From Tetranychus cinnabarinus (Eukaryota > Arthropoda > Arachnida > Trombidiformes > Tetranychidae), in NCBI GenBank assembly GCA_022266195.1, contig WHVY01000004.1, forward strand, positions 6,031,501 through 6,095,500: a DNA stretch of 64,000 bases, written 5' to 3'. The notes beneath the pieces were generated by a model. The model was not told where the DNA came from. It saw only the letters and a list, made by a program, of their open reading frames with translations, and searched no databases. Both the position numbers and the translations under genes were made by a program. How positions within the stretch are numbered: position 1 is the stretch's first letter; every line of letters starts with the position of its first letter. Shown here piece after piece: positions 53,795 through 64,000 of this stretch.

Positions 53795-54906
53795 ATGAAC
53801 GTTGAAGAACCAGTTCAAGAGAATCTTCTAAAAAAGAAATCATATTTTGGGCCTTGTCAACGGTTATTTTTATTCTGGACAGAACTATTTTGCTTGGTAT
53901 TGATTATCACAATTAATGTAATCTATGCCTGTAATCTCAAGTTAAACTCGAAGTTTGCTGTATTTGCTTTGTGTCGAATCGTACTCAATATAATTTTAGC
54001 TGCTTCTCGTTTCATTATCGTTTTGGTTTTGATTAAAAGTAAAAAAAAATCTCATTTGGACAATTTATATGCAATTGGCGTTCATCAAAAAGATGGATTG
54101 AAAAGATTCATAACTCGACAACAGCTGTACAAAAATATCGCCTGTTCAACTCTTTTAATCCTAAAATTTGTTCTTCATGTCTGGCATTCTATCAATACTG
54201 GTATCTATTTTGGGTGGAAGCCTATTCATGGAATAACTCATATAATCCATCCAGCTATATTTTTCTTTATCACCAGAGAGATTATTGAATTTTGTATTAA
54301 TTTACAAGCGGCATTCAAATTAGTAAATTCAAAGGTTAATTCATTGGTAAAGAGCCAATCAATTGATTTGGAATCATTGATACGTTGCCGTCGATATTAC
54401 AGTTTTGTTGTTAAGGCCACTAAATCAGTGGAAAATTATTTTCGCTATTTCGTTACATTTTTCTACGTTCATTATGCTTTTTATAACATAATGAATATCG
54501 TCGATGCATTCGGAGGTCGATCATCAATGGACATTTATTGGATATTTCATGCTATAGTTGACACTCTATTAATGATCTATTTAACTATTAATTTGGTCTC
54601 AGTCAATTTATTATCTCGAAAATGTTTGGATAGTCTTTATGAGCTTTCATTCAAAATGAAAAGATTGGACATGAAATATGAAGTAAGAACTTGTTTCATC
54701 GTTTTACAGTAATTAATACAAAATCTGATTGAATTTTATTTCATCAATATCTTTTACAGAATGAAATTTTCATTGGACGAGTGCTGTTCACTGATGTTGG
54801 CTTCACTTTCGCGAACCTTTTCACCATAAATACACAATTCATCACCTCAATGTTGACCTTATCATTTACCATAATTCTGGCTTTGGCAAACTTTCTCTAT
54901 CAGTAA
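53795..54906 (+). CDS. Gustatory receptor-like seven-helix protein, array copy 1
   Basis: Exons 53795-54682 and 54760-54906, joined in phase 0 across a 77-bp GT-AG intron, give 344 residues. The protein has seven hydrophobic segments, near residues 22-47, 52-78, 108-133, 147-170, 220-245, 250-275 and 320-342. The last exon holds LFTINTQFITSM and TIILALANF. This corresponds to the arthropod gustatory receptor C-terminal TYxxxxxQF motif, with I for Y and N for Q. A charged loop containing KSKVNS-type sequence and a YFRYFVTF helix are shared with the next copies. Gustatory receptors are ligand-gated cation channels of chemosensory neurons; the ligand here is unknown. This copy is the most diverged, and its proximal promoter differs from copies 2 and 3. 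Assignment rests on topology, the short last exon and the C-terminal motif. Confidence 0.78.
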
Positions 54907-56340
54907 TTGAGAAACGAGCTAGAGTTTAAAGGATAGGATGGATTATATTTCTGATTAATGTCTGTAATAGACCTGAGATTGATTCGGATCAATCTTACAT
55001 GTACCGATCCAATCTTTTTGTGGAACGATTAGTCAATAAACGGATCGATTCTTTTTTATTTTATATTTAGCATGTTTTTCTCGGTCGAAAACGACAAAAA
55101 TGAGATTATTTAAGAATATTATTTCATAAGCATAAATGTGAAACTGATTTGCCCGCTGCTGAATTCTTATGAAAATTGAAATCAAAAAATTTTGATCAAT
55201 TCAAATTTTCCCGTCTCTACTTGCACAATAAGCTGACAATACCCAGCTTGAACACAGAAATATACACAAAAGGTCATTTCTGACCCTGACTTTTCTGTGA
55301 ACCTAGTTCCTAGCATAGAAGTATGAGTTAGATCACTGAAGATATTCATGGATAAGAAGCGGTGTTCCTTGGGCTGAGAATCTTATCAATGAATCGTTGA
55401 AGTTGATTTTTCTTAGTGAGTTGCAAATATCACCGTTTGTGAGACTTGTGATTCACTCCGGTACCTATCTTATGCTGCTTTTAGTCATGTTGTAGAAGCT
55501 GGCATTTCCATACCGAATGCTTGTCCGAGAGAGACTCAACAAAATCCTGAAAGCCATGGTTGTGATAGGATAGCGTATATGGAGAAAGAAGATCTTTTCT
55601 GATTCTCTGATGTAAGTTATCGATTTTTTTCTCGCAATTGCAAGTTATTAGTACTTCTCTAATTTCATTTTAGCATCTATTCACCTGATCCAGTTTTATT
55701 GAACCCACACTGACCTGTTAGGGTCGGCGTCGACTGATACGTCGACTGATACGATAGTTGCTCGATATGACCAGAAAATGGAAACATATAAAATTTTCAA
55801 TGACAATGAACAATCGTAGTGTATCATCAATCATTTGTTTGACCATATTTTGAATATCTTTGTAGTTTCAAGGTGAGTTTGTTTCGATTATTGAAAAAAG
55901 TTTGTAAAAAAAGTCTAGGCAAGAATTGGACACAAAATTGATCAATAAAAGATCGGTTTTTATAATCGACTGATTTACATGCACAAACCAAAAAGCATCT
56001 CTGCACAATGAAGTTGGTTAAGTTCACTTGTCTAAACTTTCTTCACAGTTAGCGCAAAATCTGTCATCATGAGAAAATAATTCAGACAAAATCAATTCAA
56101 TCTTTTCACATTAATAGTTATAAAAATTGCTAACTTCTTAAGCCAAAACATTTTGAAAGCTTGAAATTGATCACATTAGCTCAAGTAACAATAAGGGTCA
56201 TCCTCAATGAAAGAAATCAAAGTGTATTGATCAAGATTAAGCTTATGTTTCACTAAATTTTTATTAAAATTCAAAGCAAATGAACATTGATTGTATCATA
56301 TTATCCTTGTAATTTAAGTTAAAAAGGTTAAAATTGAATA
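54907..56340. other. Spacer between receptor copies 1 and 2
   Basis: It contains an AATAAA (55035-55040), a 12-bp tandem duplication TCGACTGATACG (55731-55757 region), the shared upstream module at about 55760-55880, and the copy-2 proximal promoter that is nearly identical to that of copy 3. The section 55080-55700 matches nothing I recognise. Confidence 0.5.
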
Positions 56341-57445
56341 ATGAACGCTGAAGAAGCAGTTCAAGAGAATCGTCTCTTCAAGAGGAAATCATATTTTGGA
56401 ACTTATCAGCGATTATTCTTATTTTGTACAGAATTAATTTGCTTGATTTCGGTAATCACAATCAATTCCCTTTACTTCAATCTCGATTTAAACTCGAAAC
56501 TTGGTGTATATGCTTTGTGTCGCGTCATACTCAATATAACTTTGTCTACTTCGCGCTTCATCCTCATTTTGGTACTGCTTGTAAAAAGTAAAGCAAAAGC
56601 TTCTTATTTGGACAGTTTGCATTCGATTGGCGTTCATCAAGACCATGAATTGAAAAGATTCATAACTCAACAGCAGTTGTACAAGAATATCGTATTTGCA
56701 ACTTTCTTAATCCTACAATATGCTACCAATGTTTGGCATTTTATCAACATTAATATCTATTCTGGTTGGAGAAAGTCTATTCATACAATAATTCTTTTTA
56801 CTTTTCCCGCTGTTTATTTGCTCATCCTAAGAGAGATTGTCGATGTTTGTATCCACTTACAAGCAGCATTTAAATTGGTCAATTCAAAAGTTAATTCATT
56901 GTTGAATAACCAACCAACAAACCTGGCAGCATTGACATGTTGCCGTCTAAATTACAGCTATGCTGTTAAGGCCACTAAAGCAGTTGAAAATTATTTTCGC
57001 TATTTTGTTACCTTTTACTTTGTCAAATACGCTTGTTATAGCATAATTAATATCGTCCTTACGTTCGGAGGATCAAAGGACACTTATTGGATATTTCATA
57101 CCATTGTCGAAACTCTATTGATGATCTATTTAACTGTTAATTTAGTCTCAGTCAATTTATTATCTCGAGAAAGTTTGGATAATCTTTATGAGCTTTCATT
57201 CAAAATGAAAAGGATGGACATGAAATATGAGGTAAAAACGTTTTTATCGTTGAATTACAAAACCTGATTGAATTTCATTTCATCAATATTTTTTACAGAA
57301 TGAGATTTTCATTGGACGAGTTTTATTCACTGATGTTGGCTTCACTTTTGCGAATCTTTTCACCATAAATACACAGTTTATTGCCTCTATGTTTACCTTA
57401 TCACTGACTATCATTCTGGCTTTAGCTAACTTCCTCTATCAGTAA
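56341..57445 (+). CDS. Gustatory receptor-like seven-helix protein, array copy 2
   Basis: Exons 56341-57231 and 57299-57445, phase 0, 67-bp intron, 345 residues. It begins MNAEEAVQENRLFKRKSYFG and ends with a last exon identical in protein sequence to that of copy 3. Compared with copy 3, about 9 of the first 127 residues differ, but 17 of the next 41 do (third helix, the following loop and the start of the fourth helix). An identical 10-codon upstream ORF (56280-56312) lies 28 bp before the start, as in copy 3. Family evidence is as for copy 1: seven hydrophobic segments and the degenerate TIILALANF C-terminal motif. Ligand unknown. Confidence 0.78.
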
Positions 57446-58817
57446 TTATGAAATCTGCGAAGAGCATTACAAACGAGTGTAAAGGATGAAGAGGCCATCA
57501 ATACCTTCATACCAACATAACTGTGTAAGTTTTATTGGCATTGATAACAATCCATTACACTAAGGTCAATATCATGGTTATAGCTAAGAAGCAAGTCCTT
57601 CTTTTGCGACTTCTAACCGTTCGTGTCAATCAGAATCTCGGATTATTGTGCCCTCAACGCTGATGACGCAGACTCAAAAGAAATGGTATCAAAATTTGAG
57701 AGTCAGAAATTCATGTTACAAAGAAATAAAACAGCCAAATTTAGAGTTAAAATACCTCGAGATGAACAATTAAATTCATTCTCATATTCTTAGTTCGCTC
57801 GGCATTAGATTTATATCCAAGAAGCAGCTCAGCAATTTCGAAAAATACAAATAAATACGTGGTTTAGCACCATTAGTCTTTAATTTACAGAAATCAATAA
57901 GATTGAAAAAAGTGAATTTATAAATAGAAATGAATTATTTTCTTTGCAGAATTTATTTGATTGATATGATCAGAAATGAAGATATAAAATTCGCAAGGAC
58001 AACAAACAATCTATATCATCAATCATTTGTGAGACCTTATTATAAATATCTTTGTTATTTCATGGCGATTTTACCTAAATAATGAAATAAAAACTCTGAC
58101 ATTATGAGCAAATAATAATTTACCTTTATTCAGCATAAATTAGAGATGGGCGATTACCTCGATTATATCGATACGGATCGATTCTTTTTCAGAAAATGAG
58201 CATCGATTAGTTCTTGCGAGAATCGATAAGCTTCACATGAGCTAAAAATTTACGAATTTTGCGATTCCATGTTTGCAGAAAAAAATAAAAGGGAAATCTG
58301 CATAATTTTAGCAACTCAGAATTAAGACACTTGACTCTTCCAGTGATTTCAGTGCAATTTAAAAGACTGATTTGTACTTTATTGATGTAAAGAAGAGCCC
58401 CAAACTTGGAAAATTTTGTTTAATGCTTCAAGATTTAATATTTTCCTACCTTGATTAAGCATCGATATAATCGATTCCCTTGCGCGAATCGCTAAAAATA
58501 TCGATTACCTGATTAATCGAGAATCGCCCATCTCTAGCATAAATCAATTCAATCTATAATATTAAAAATTATAAAAATTGTCTAGCATTTGCCATTCCAA
58601 AAATTTTTCATCATTGAATGGAAGCTGGAAATTGATCACATCGGTTCAAATGGCTTGTTCATGTAACACTAAGGGACATCCTCAATGAAAGAAATCAAAG
58701 TGTATTGATCAAGATTCAGATTGTGTTCAACTTGATTTTATTAAAAGTCAAAGCAAATGAACATTGATTGTATCATATTATCCTTGTAATTTAAGTTAAA
58801 AAGGTTAAAATTGAATA
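57446..58817. other. Spacer between receptor copies 2 and 3, with a hAT-type MITE
   Basis: It holds the shared upstream module (about 57945-58080), the 396-bp MITE (58141-58536) and a proximal promoter nearly identical to that of copy 2 (about 58690-58817). Confidence 0.65.
58141..58536. mobile_element. hAT-type MITE with 8-bp target site duplication
   Basis: The ends are TAGAGATGGGCGATT and, reverse-complemented, TAGAGATGGGCGATT. They are flanked by perfect GCATAAAT copies at 58133-58140 and 58537-58544. The 8-bp duplication and the AGAGATGGGC end fit the hAT superfamily. The interior is rich in ATCGAT and has no ORF. The equivalent uninterrupted sequence lies upstream of receptor copies 2 and 4. 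Confidence 0.88.
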
Positions 58818-59935
58818 ATGAACGCTGAAGAAGCAGTTCAAGAGAATCGTCTCTTCAAGAGGAAATCATATTTTGGAACTTATCAGCGATTATTCTTATT
58901 TTGTACAGAATTACTTTGCTTGATTTCGGTAATCACAATCAATTCCCTTTACTTCAATCTCGATTTAAACTCGAAACTTGGTGTATATGTTTTGTGTCGC
59001 GTCATACTCAATGTAACCTTTTCTACTTCGCGCTTCATCCTCATTTTGGCACTGGTTGTAAAAAGTAAAGCAAAGGCTTCTTATTTGGAAAGTTTGCATG
59101 CGATTGGCGTTCATCAAGACGATGAATTGAAAAGATTCATAACTCAACAGCAGTTGTACAAGAATATCGTGTTTGCAACTTTCTTGATTCTGCAATATGC
59201 CCTTGATGTCTGGAAATACTTCAATATTGATATAAATTCTGTTTGGAAAATGTCTATTCATACAATACTGGTTTCAGCTTATCCTGCTACATATTTGATT
59301 ATCCTAAGAGAGATTGTTGGTGTTTGTATCCATTTACAAGCAGCATTTAAATTGGTCAAATCGAAGGTTGATTCATTGGTTAATAACCAGTCAACAAACC
59401 TGAAATCATTGATTTGTTGTCGTCGTTATTACAGTTATGCTGTTAAGGCCACTAAAATAGTAGAAAATTATTTTCGTTATTTTGTTACCTTTTACTTTGT
59501 CAAATACGCTTGTTATAGCATAATGAATATCGTTGATGCGTTCGGAGATCGATCAATGCACATTTATTGGGTACTTCACACTATTATTGACACTCTATTG
59601 ATGATCTATTTAACTATTAATTTGATCTCAGTCAATTTATTATCTCGAGAAAGTTTGGATAATCTTTATGAGCTTTCATTCAAAATGAAAAGGATGGACA
59701 TGAAATATGAGGTAAGAACTTGTTTCATCGTTTCGCAGTAATTGATACAAAACCTGATTGCATTTCATTTTATCAATATCTTTTACAGAATGAGATTTTC
59801 ATCGGACGAGTTTTATTCACTGATGTTGGCTTTACTTTTGCGAACCTTTTCACTATAAATACACAGTTTATCGCCTCTATGTTTACCTTATCACTGACCA
59901 TAATTCTGGCTTTAGCAAACTTCCTATATCAGTAA
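58818..59935 (+). CDS. Gustatory receptor-like seven-helix protein, array copy 3
   Basis: Exons 58818-59711 and 59789-59935, phase 0, 77-bp intron, 346 residues. It is the closest relative of copy 2: the N-terminal 20 residues and the entire last exon are identical. The TM3-TM4 stretch differs strongly, and the loop before TM6 carries an extra residue or two (DAFGDRSMHIYW). Seven hydrophobic segments and the TIILALANF end support the receptor assignment. A copy of the 10-codon upstream ORF lies at 58757-58789. A poly(A) signal cluster occurs near 60005. The upstream region carries the MITE insertion. Confidence 0.78.
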
Positions 59936-60395
59936 TTGTGAATATTTTACAACAAGCGGGGGTTTCGAGCCTAAGTTTCGTTCATGGTTACTCGTCTGTA
60001 AAAATAATAAATAAACGCGACAAAGTTGTATCTCCATGATATAAATTTAATTCTTATTCGTTTTCGGGTTTTCAATAATTAATTTTTGCCTTTGAATTTA
60101 AAGTAATTGTTAATATAAGGTATTTATTTGATGTAAGAATAAGCAGTGTAATAAGGGCATTGTCAATGTGTAACAATTTCCAGTGCGAATAATGTTTTTA
60201 AGTTTTGTTAAACTTATGGTAGCAGAAAGCAGTGGGTTTAACTGAATGTCGAACTGATCTGTTTTAAAAGAACAGAAATAGCTTGGGAATAATTATCTGG
60301 GAAAATAGGGTCTGACGGACCCTTAAACCTATTTTTAGGCCGAAATCAATATGCAGATATCCCAATGAGTTAATTCTTAATAATTTATGATCTAA

Positions 60396-60827
60396 CGAGG
60401 GAACCGTCAGAAGTGTAAAATCGATATTTAGATTTTATTGGTCACTATCGGTACATTAGACCTTATTGAAAACTAAAATAACGAAATTAGCTGCCACCTT
60501 GCCGATTTCGGTGTTTTATGGCCTTTTTAAAAAAAATTGTATGCTTTTCTATGGGGATCTGTATTTGTTTTAGAAATCGTATTTAATAAATGTTCTGGTT
60601 GTGCAATAAAAAGTATAAATTTTTGTTTAAAAATTTCAAAAATTAAAAAATTAACTTAAAAATCCCCATAGAAAAGTATACAAATTTTTCTAGAAAAAAG
60701 GCCATTAAATGCCAAAATCGAAAAGGTGGCAGCTAATTTCGTTATTTTAGTTTTCAATAAGGTCTAATGTACCGATAGTGACCAATAAAATCTAAATATC
60801 GATTGTACACTTCTGACGGTTCCCTCG
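60396..60827. mobile_element. Non-coding element with about 166-bp terminal inverted repeats
   Basis: The left arm (60396 to about 60560) starts CGAGGGAACCGTCAGAAGTG; the right arm (about 60662-60827) is its near-perfect reverse complement. TAA flanks both ends (60393-60395 and 60828-60830), a possible target duplication. The centre of about 100 bp is AT-rich. It would fold into a long hairpin if transcribed. Confidence 0.85.
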
Positions 60828-61119
60828 TAAGCAATAGCATTTAGAAAGCTTCAAGATTCTTCGGCAAATCTTGAGCCATAAATAAGTGTCATTCTTATGA
60901 AATCTTTATTCTTGGAAAGATCTTCAAGCTTTTTAGGAAACCCAGGAAATTTTTAACCCGCCTGCCAGTCATTAATTTGCATCATGCCATTTTATTTAAA
61001 CTTCAGTTCCTTGTACTATCAATTGTCAACAATTCAGTTCAATGTCTCTTGATTATAAAAGTGATCACAATGCATGTCCGCCATTCAAAAATTATTTCTC
61101 AGACTCGTGAGTGGTTGGA

Positions 61120-61621
61120 CAGCTTTTGTTATGATGAAAAACAAAATGAACTTGTATCCATTGACTTGATGAGCAATTGTAGGTAACTTGGATCCATGTT
61201 ATACCAGACCTCTTAAACTCAGTCCCTAAGTTCATACACATTACGAAATTTTCTTCGATTTATAAAATTTTTGAGCCAAAAATCACGAAAAATTTTCAAT
61301 CGGGCTCAGATCTGGTGAACATGATGGCCAATCTAACAGTCGAACATTATTTTGCCTAAAAAATTCTTATGAAGACTTTGAGGTATGAATTCTTGCATTA
61401 TCCTGTTGATAAATTTATTCATTACCAGCCGAATTTGTAGCATTTTCAATTAGATTTTCACACGAAACTTTTTGATACCCCTCACTATACATCTTCGTAG
61501 ATATCCTAACTAGTGGTAAAACAGAATCGCAACGAAAAGCACCCCATACCATAAGCGTACCACCTGTCGAAATCACGCTTCGAAAAAATTCGTTTGTCCT
61601 TCCTTCCAAAACCTTGTCCAC
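61120..61621 (-). pseudogene. Tc1-like transposase relic
   Basis: Read on the minus strand, the fragments GGTLMVWGAFRCDSV, QQDNARIHTSKS, LLDWPSCSPDLSPIEN and LQLLIKSM occur in the order found in Tc1/mariner DDE transposases. They represent the second catalytic Asp block, the third acidic block and the following helix. They are separated by stop codons and frameshifts. The first catalytic Asp region is not recognisable. It is dead sequence with no intact frame. Confidence 0.8.
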
Positions 61622-62559
61622 AGTTCATTAAACAATTGTTTATTAGTTTAACTTCATTTGTATTTCTTCTTATTTTATTTGAAATTGCCAATGATCGACC
61701 AAAGGTAAGGAATATAACTATTCTTTTTATAGAGTTCTCTTTAATTTATCCACTTTGTTTTTTTCTGTTTTGCAGTCATGGGTACGTTTGTAAATCTATT
61801 GCTCAATGTATGCTCGACCACATACCCGATCACGTCCCAAACAGCTTATATCCACCGTAGGATTAACCACAACTATTGAAAAGGTGGTCGCAGTTAATCC
61901 TCGGGATCCGGCCTCCAGAAGGCAGCGAAACCTTTAAAATCAAAGAATTTTTGAAAAGGGTCATATATCGAACCTGATAGTGATGATGAAGATACGCCAG
62001 AAGTGAAAGTAGCAACACCTTTACAGCGTCAGAAGAGATAGTTTTAGATTACAGTGGTGCCGTAAAAGAAGGCTATTTGCCGGGAAACCAAGAACTGACA
62101 AATACTTGCGAGTGGAACTCCAAAGTGTGAATTTTCTAGTATTCCAAGTGTAAAAATCTTCCCCATGATTTACTCCAAGGAAACCAAGATTGAGAAAAAC
62201 TTATTGATTGCGATGATCCTGCCAGTTGGCCTGAGGGTGAACCTTGTCCATATCGGTGTGTGTGTTCGGCTTTATTCAGCAAAAAATCAAAATCGCTATG
62301 AAAAGACTTGTATAGCCCGTGGTAACCCTGAGTGGGTTCCTGACGTTGATTATCGAATCGGAGAAAAATCAATTTTCATCAACTAACAATATATCGTTAG
62401 AAAGATCTTTGCGAGACAAGCTAATAATGTATAAATGAAGTTATGAAAAATGTATCTTCAGATTTACTGATGAAATGTTAAATGCAAAAAATTTTTATGT
62501 AAACGCCATTAATATTGAAGTAGATCTTTTCAAGTCAATATATTTGGTCCAGAAGAGGA

Positions 62560-62808
62560 CATATATACACTTCTCCATTGCTTTATCGCTCATTTCTCTT
62601 CAATGTAATGACCCTTTTCTCTATAGTTTGATGGCCAGCGATGAAAAATCAGTCCTTTATGATGATAATACGAGGTCGTATGCTTGGTTGAAGCCAGGTG
62701 AGGCATCAAGATCAACCCCTTAACCTATATTGCGTCATAGGAAGCTTCTTTTTTGTGTTTGGTGGTGTCCAAGGGGGTGCACTATAAAGTTATATATTTG
62801 CGCAGACT
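62560..62808 (+). pseudogene. Mariner-like transposase relic
   Basis: The plus-strand frame reads CNDPFLYSLMASDEKSVLYD, then AWLKPGEASRSTP, an in-frame stop (62721-62723), then RKLLFCVWWCPRG. This matches the mariner block with the catalytic Asp (TxDEKW-LYDN, W-L-PGE) and the following VWW strand. The N-terminal DNA-binding region is not recognisable and the C-terminal catalytic part is missing. Confidence 0.75.
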
Positions 62809-63473
62809 AATAAATGTCACTAATAGTGTCATGGCTTAGCAACATTATTCTTTTATTTCTATAATAGAAATCAATGTGAGACCAAAACCTTTCTTTTGTA
62901 TAAGAATTTAAAAGACAATTATCCAGATGATTATTCAATCATTTAATTGTTCAATAGAACATAAATCAATTAAATTGAAGAAAGGGAATTTAAAATTAGA
63001 AATAAATTATTTTCTTTGCAGAAAGTTTCATTTATTTGATTGATAGCGCCAGAATGAAAATATAAAGTTCGCAATGACAACGAACGATCCTAATATCATC
63101 AATCATTTGTTAGAACATAGATATCTTTGTTGTTTCATGGTGACTTTACTTCGATCATGGCTAGCTTCGTTTACACCTTTGTTCAGCGAAAATCAATTCA
63201 ATCTTTTTTATATTTAAAATTATAAAAATTGTCTAGCTTTTGCAATCTCAAAGATTTTCTAGCACTGAATCGGGAGCAGGAAATTGATCACAATGGTTGT
63301 AATTGATTATTTAAATGATAACAAGGGACATTCTCAATGAAGAAAATCAAAAAGTATTGAAATAGACAAAGATCAAGCTTATGTTTCACACCATTTAGCC
63401 TGAATGCAATAGTGAATTAACATGAATTATTTCACCTTATCCTTAATTTTTAAGTTAAAATTGAAATTAAATA

Positions 63474-64000
63474 ATGGACGTTGAAGAAGCAGTCCAAGAA
63501 AATATTCTCAACAAGAGGAAATCATATTTTGGAACTTATCAGCGATTATTCTTATTTTGTACAGAATTATTTTGCTTGATATCGGTGATCACAATATATT
63601 CACCTGCCTATCATCACGATTTAAACTCGAAATTCGATGTATATGCTTTATGTCGAATCACGATCAATATTATTTTAGCTACTTCTCATTTCATCATCGT
63701 TTCGGCTTTGGTTAAAAGTAAAAAAATTGCTTCTTGTTTTGACAATTTATATCAAATCGGCATTCATCAAGACCATCAATTGCAAAGATTCATAACTCGA
63801 AAACAGTGGAACAAAAATATCGTATTTTCAACTTTCTTAATCCTACAATATGCTCTTCATTTGTTTATTGATAAGAAAAGTTTGCCTGTTTGGAGTAAAG
63901 TAATTTATTTTATCGTGCTTTTAGTCCGTCCAGTTACATTTATCTTTATCCTGAGAGAGATTGCTGATGTTTGTATCCACTTACAGGCCGCATTTAAATT
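63474..64000 (+). CDS. Gustatory receptor-like protein, array copy 4 (3' end outside window)
   Basis: An ATG at 63474 opens an uninterrupted frame to the window end (about 175 residues). It begins MDVEEAVQENILNKRKSYFG and shares RLFLFCTELFCLISVIT, LCRITINIILATSHFI, RFITRKQWNKNIVFSTFLIL and REIADVCIHLQAAFK with copies 1-3. Four of the seven expected hydrophobic segments are present. It lacks the stop codon and last exon only because the window ends. It is as diverged from copies 2/3 as copy 1 is, and again differs most around TM3-TM4, where the loop is shortened. Confidence 0.75.
   Translation, partial: MDVEEAVQENILNKRKSYFGTYQRLFLFCTELFCLISVITIYSPAYHHDLNSKFDVYALCRITINIILATSHFIIVSALVKSKKIASCFDNLYQIGIHQDHQLQRFITRKQWNKNIVFSTFLILQYALHLFIDKKSLPVWSKVIYFIVLLVRPVTFIFILREIADVCIHLQAAFK

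Larger units (their letters stand above)
59936..63473. other. Transposon-rich spacer between receptor copies 3 and 4
   Basis: It holds a MITE with long inverted arms (60396-60827), a Tc1-like relic (61120-61621, minus), a mariner-like relic (62560-62808, plus), a short GGATTAAC/GTTAATCC dyad near 61860-61903, and the shared receptor upstream module (about 63010-63150). The section 61900-62470 has broken ORFs with no recognised relationship. Confidence 0.6.

Noticed and set aside
54712..54759. Receptor copies as single-exon genes stopping soon after KYE.
   Set aside because: Reading on into the intron gives a few copy-specific residues and a stop. A consistent GT-AG intron joins an almost invariant 48-residue last exon in all three complete copies.
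61861..61910. GGATTAAC...GTTAATCC dyad considered as a tRNA-like fold.
   Set aside because: There is no B-box, no anticodon stem and no acceptor geometry; it is just a short dyad in transposon debris.

Overview
The window looks like an arthropod nuclear genome, most probably a spider mite (Tetranychidae, Tetranychus-like). The reasons are an AT-rich background, short GT-AG introns, metazoan single-copy genes, a very large Ser/Ala/Asn/Gly silk fibroin, and a tandem array of small seven-helix gustatory-type receptors. The species is inferred; nothing in the sequence proves it.

From 1 to 24 kb lies a compact block of conserved single-copy genes: the 3' end of a hydroxypyruvate isomerase gene, kinesin-associated protein KAP3, dystroglycan with an enlarged ectodomain, a four-exon ZNRF-type E3 ubiquitin ligase, proteasome assembly chaperone 1 (minus strand), GOLGA7 (minus), TAF3 with two PHD fingers, and a DENND2-type Rab exchange factor. 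From 26.7 to 37.3 kb is one eight-exon six-EF-hand gene (calbindin-32/Cbp53E type, minus strand) with unusually long introns.

From 41 to 52 kb is the main accessory feature: a single-exon fibroin-like secreted protein of 3657 residues (minus strand). It is built from about 110 copies of a 93-99 bp unit, arranged in higher-order repeats of about 0.54, 0.94 and 3.02 kb. It has a TATA box and a poly(A) signal. A nearly identical 134-bp direct repeat lies on each side of it.

From 53.8 kb to the end are four tandem gustatory-receptor-like genes (three complete two-exon copies and one cut by the window end), with shared upstream modules. Mobile-element debris lies among them: a hAT-type MITE with a perfect 8-bp target duplication, a second MITE with 166-bp inverted arms, a Tc1-like transposase relic and a mariner-like transposase relic.

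The conserved genes are functionally unrelated neighbours. The silk gene and receptor array are the lineage-specific part, where unequal crossing-over, tandem duplication and transposition are all visible. No tRNA, rRNA or CRISPR was recognised.
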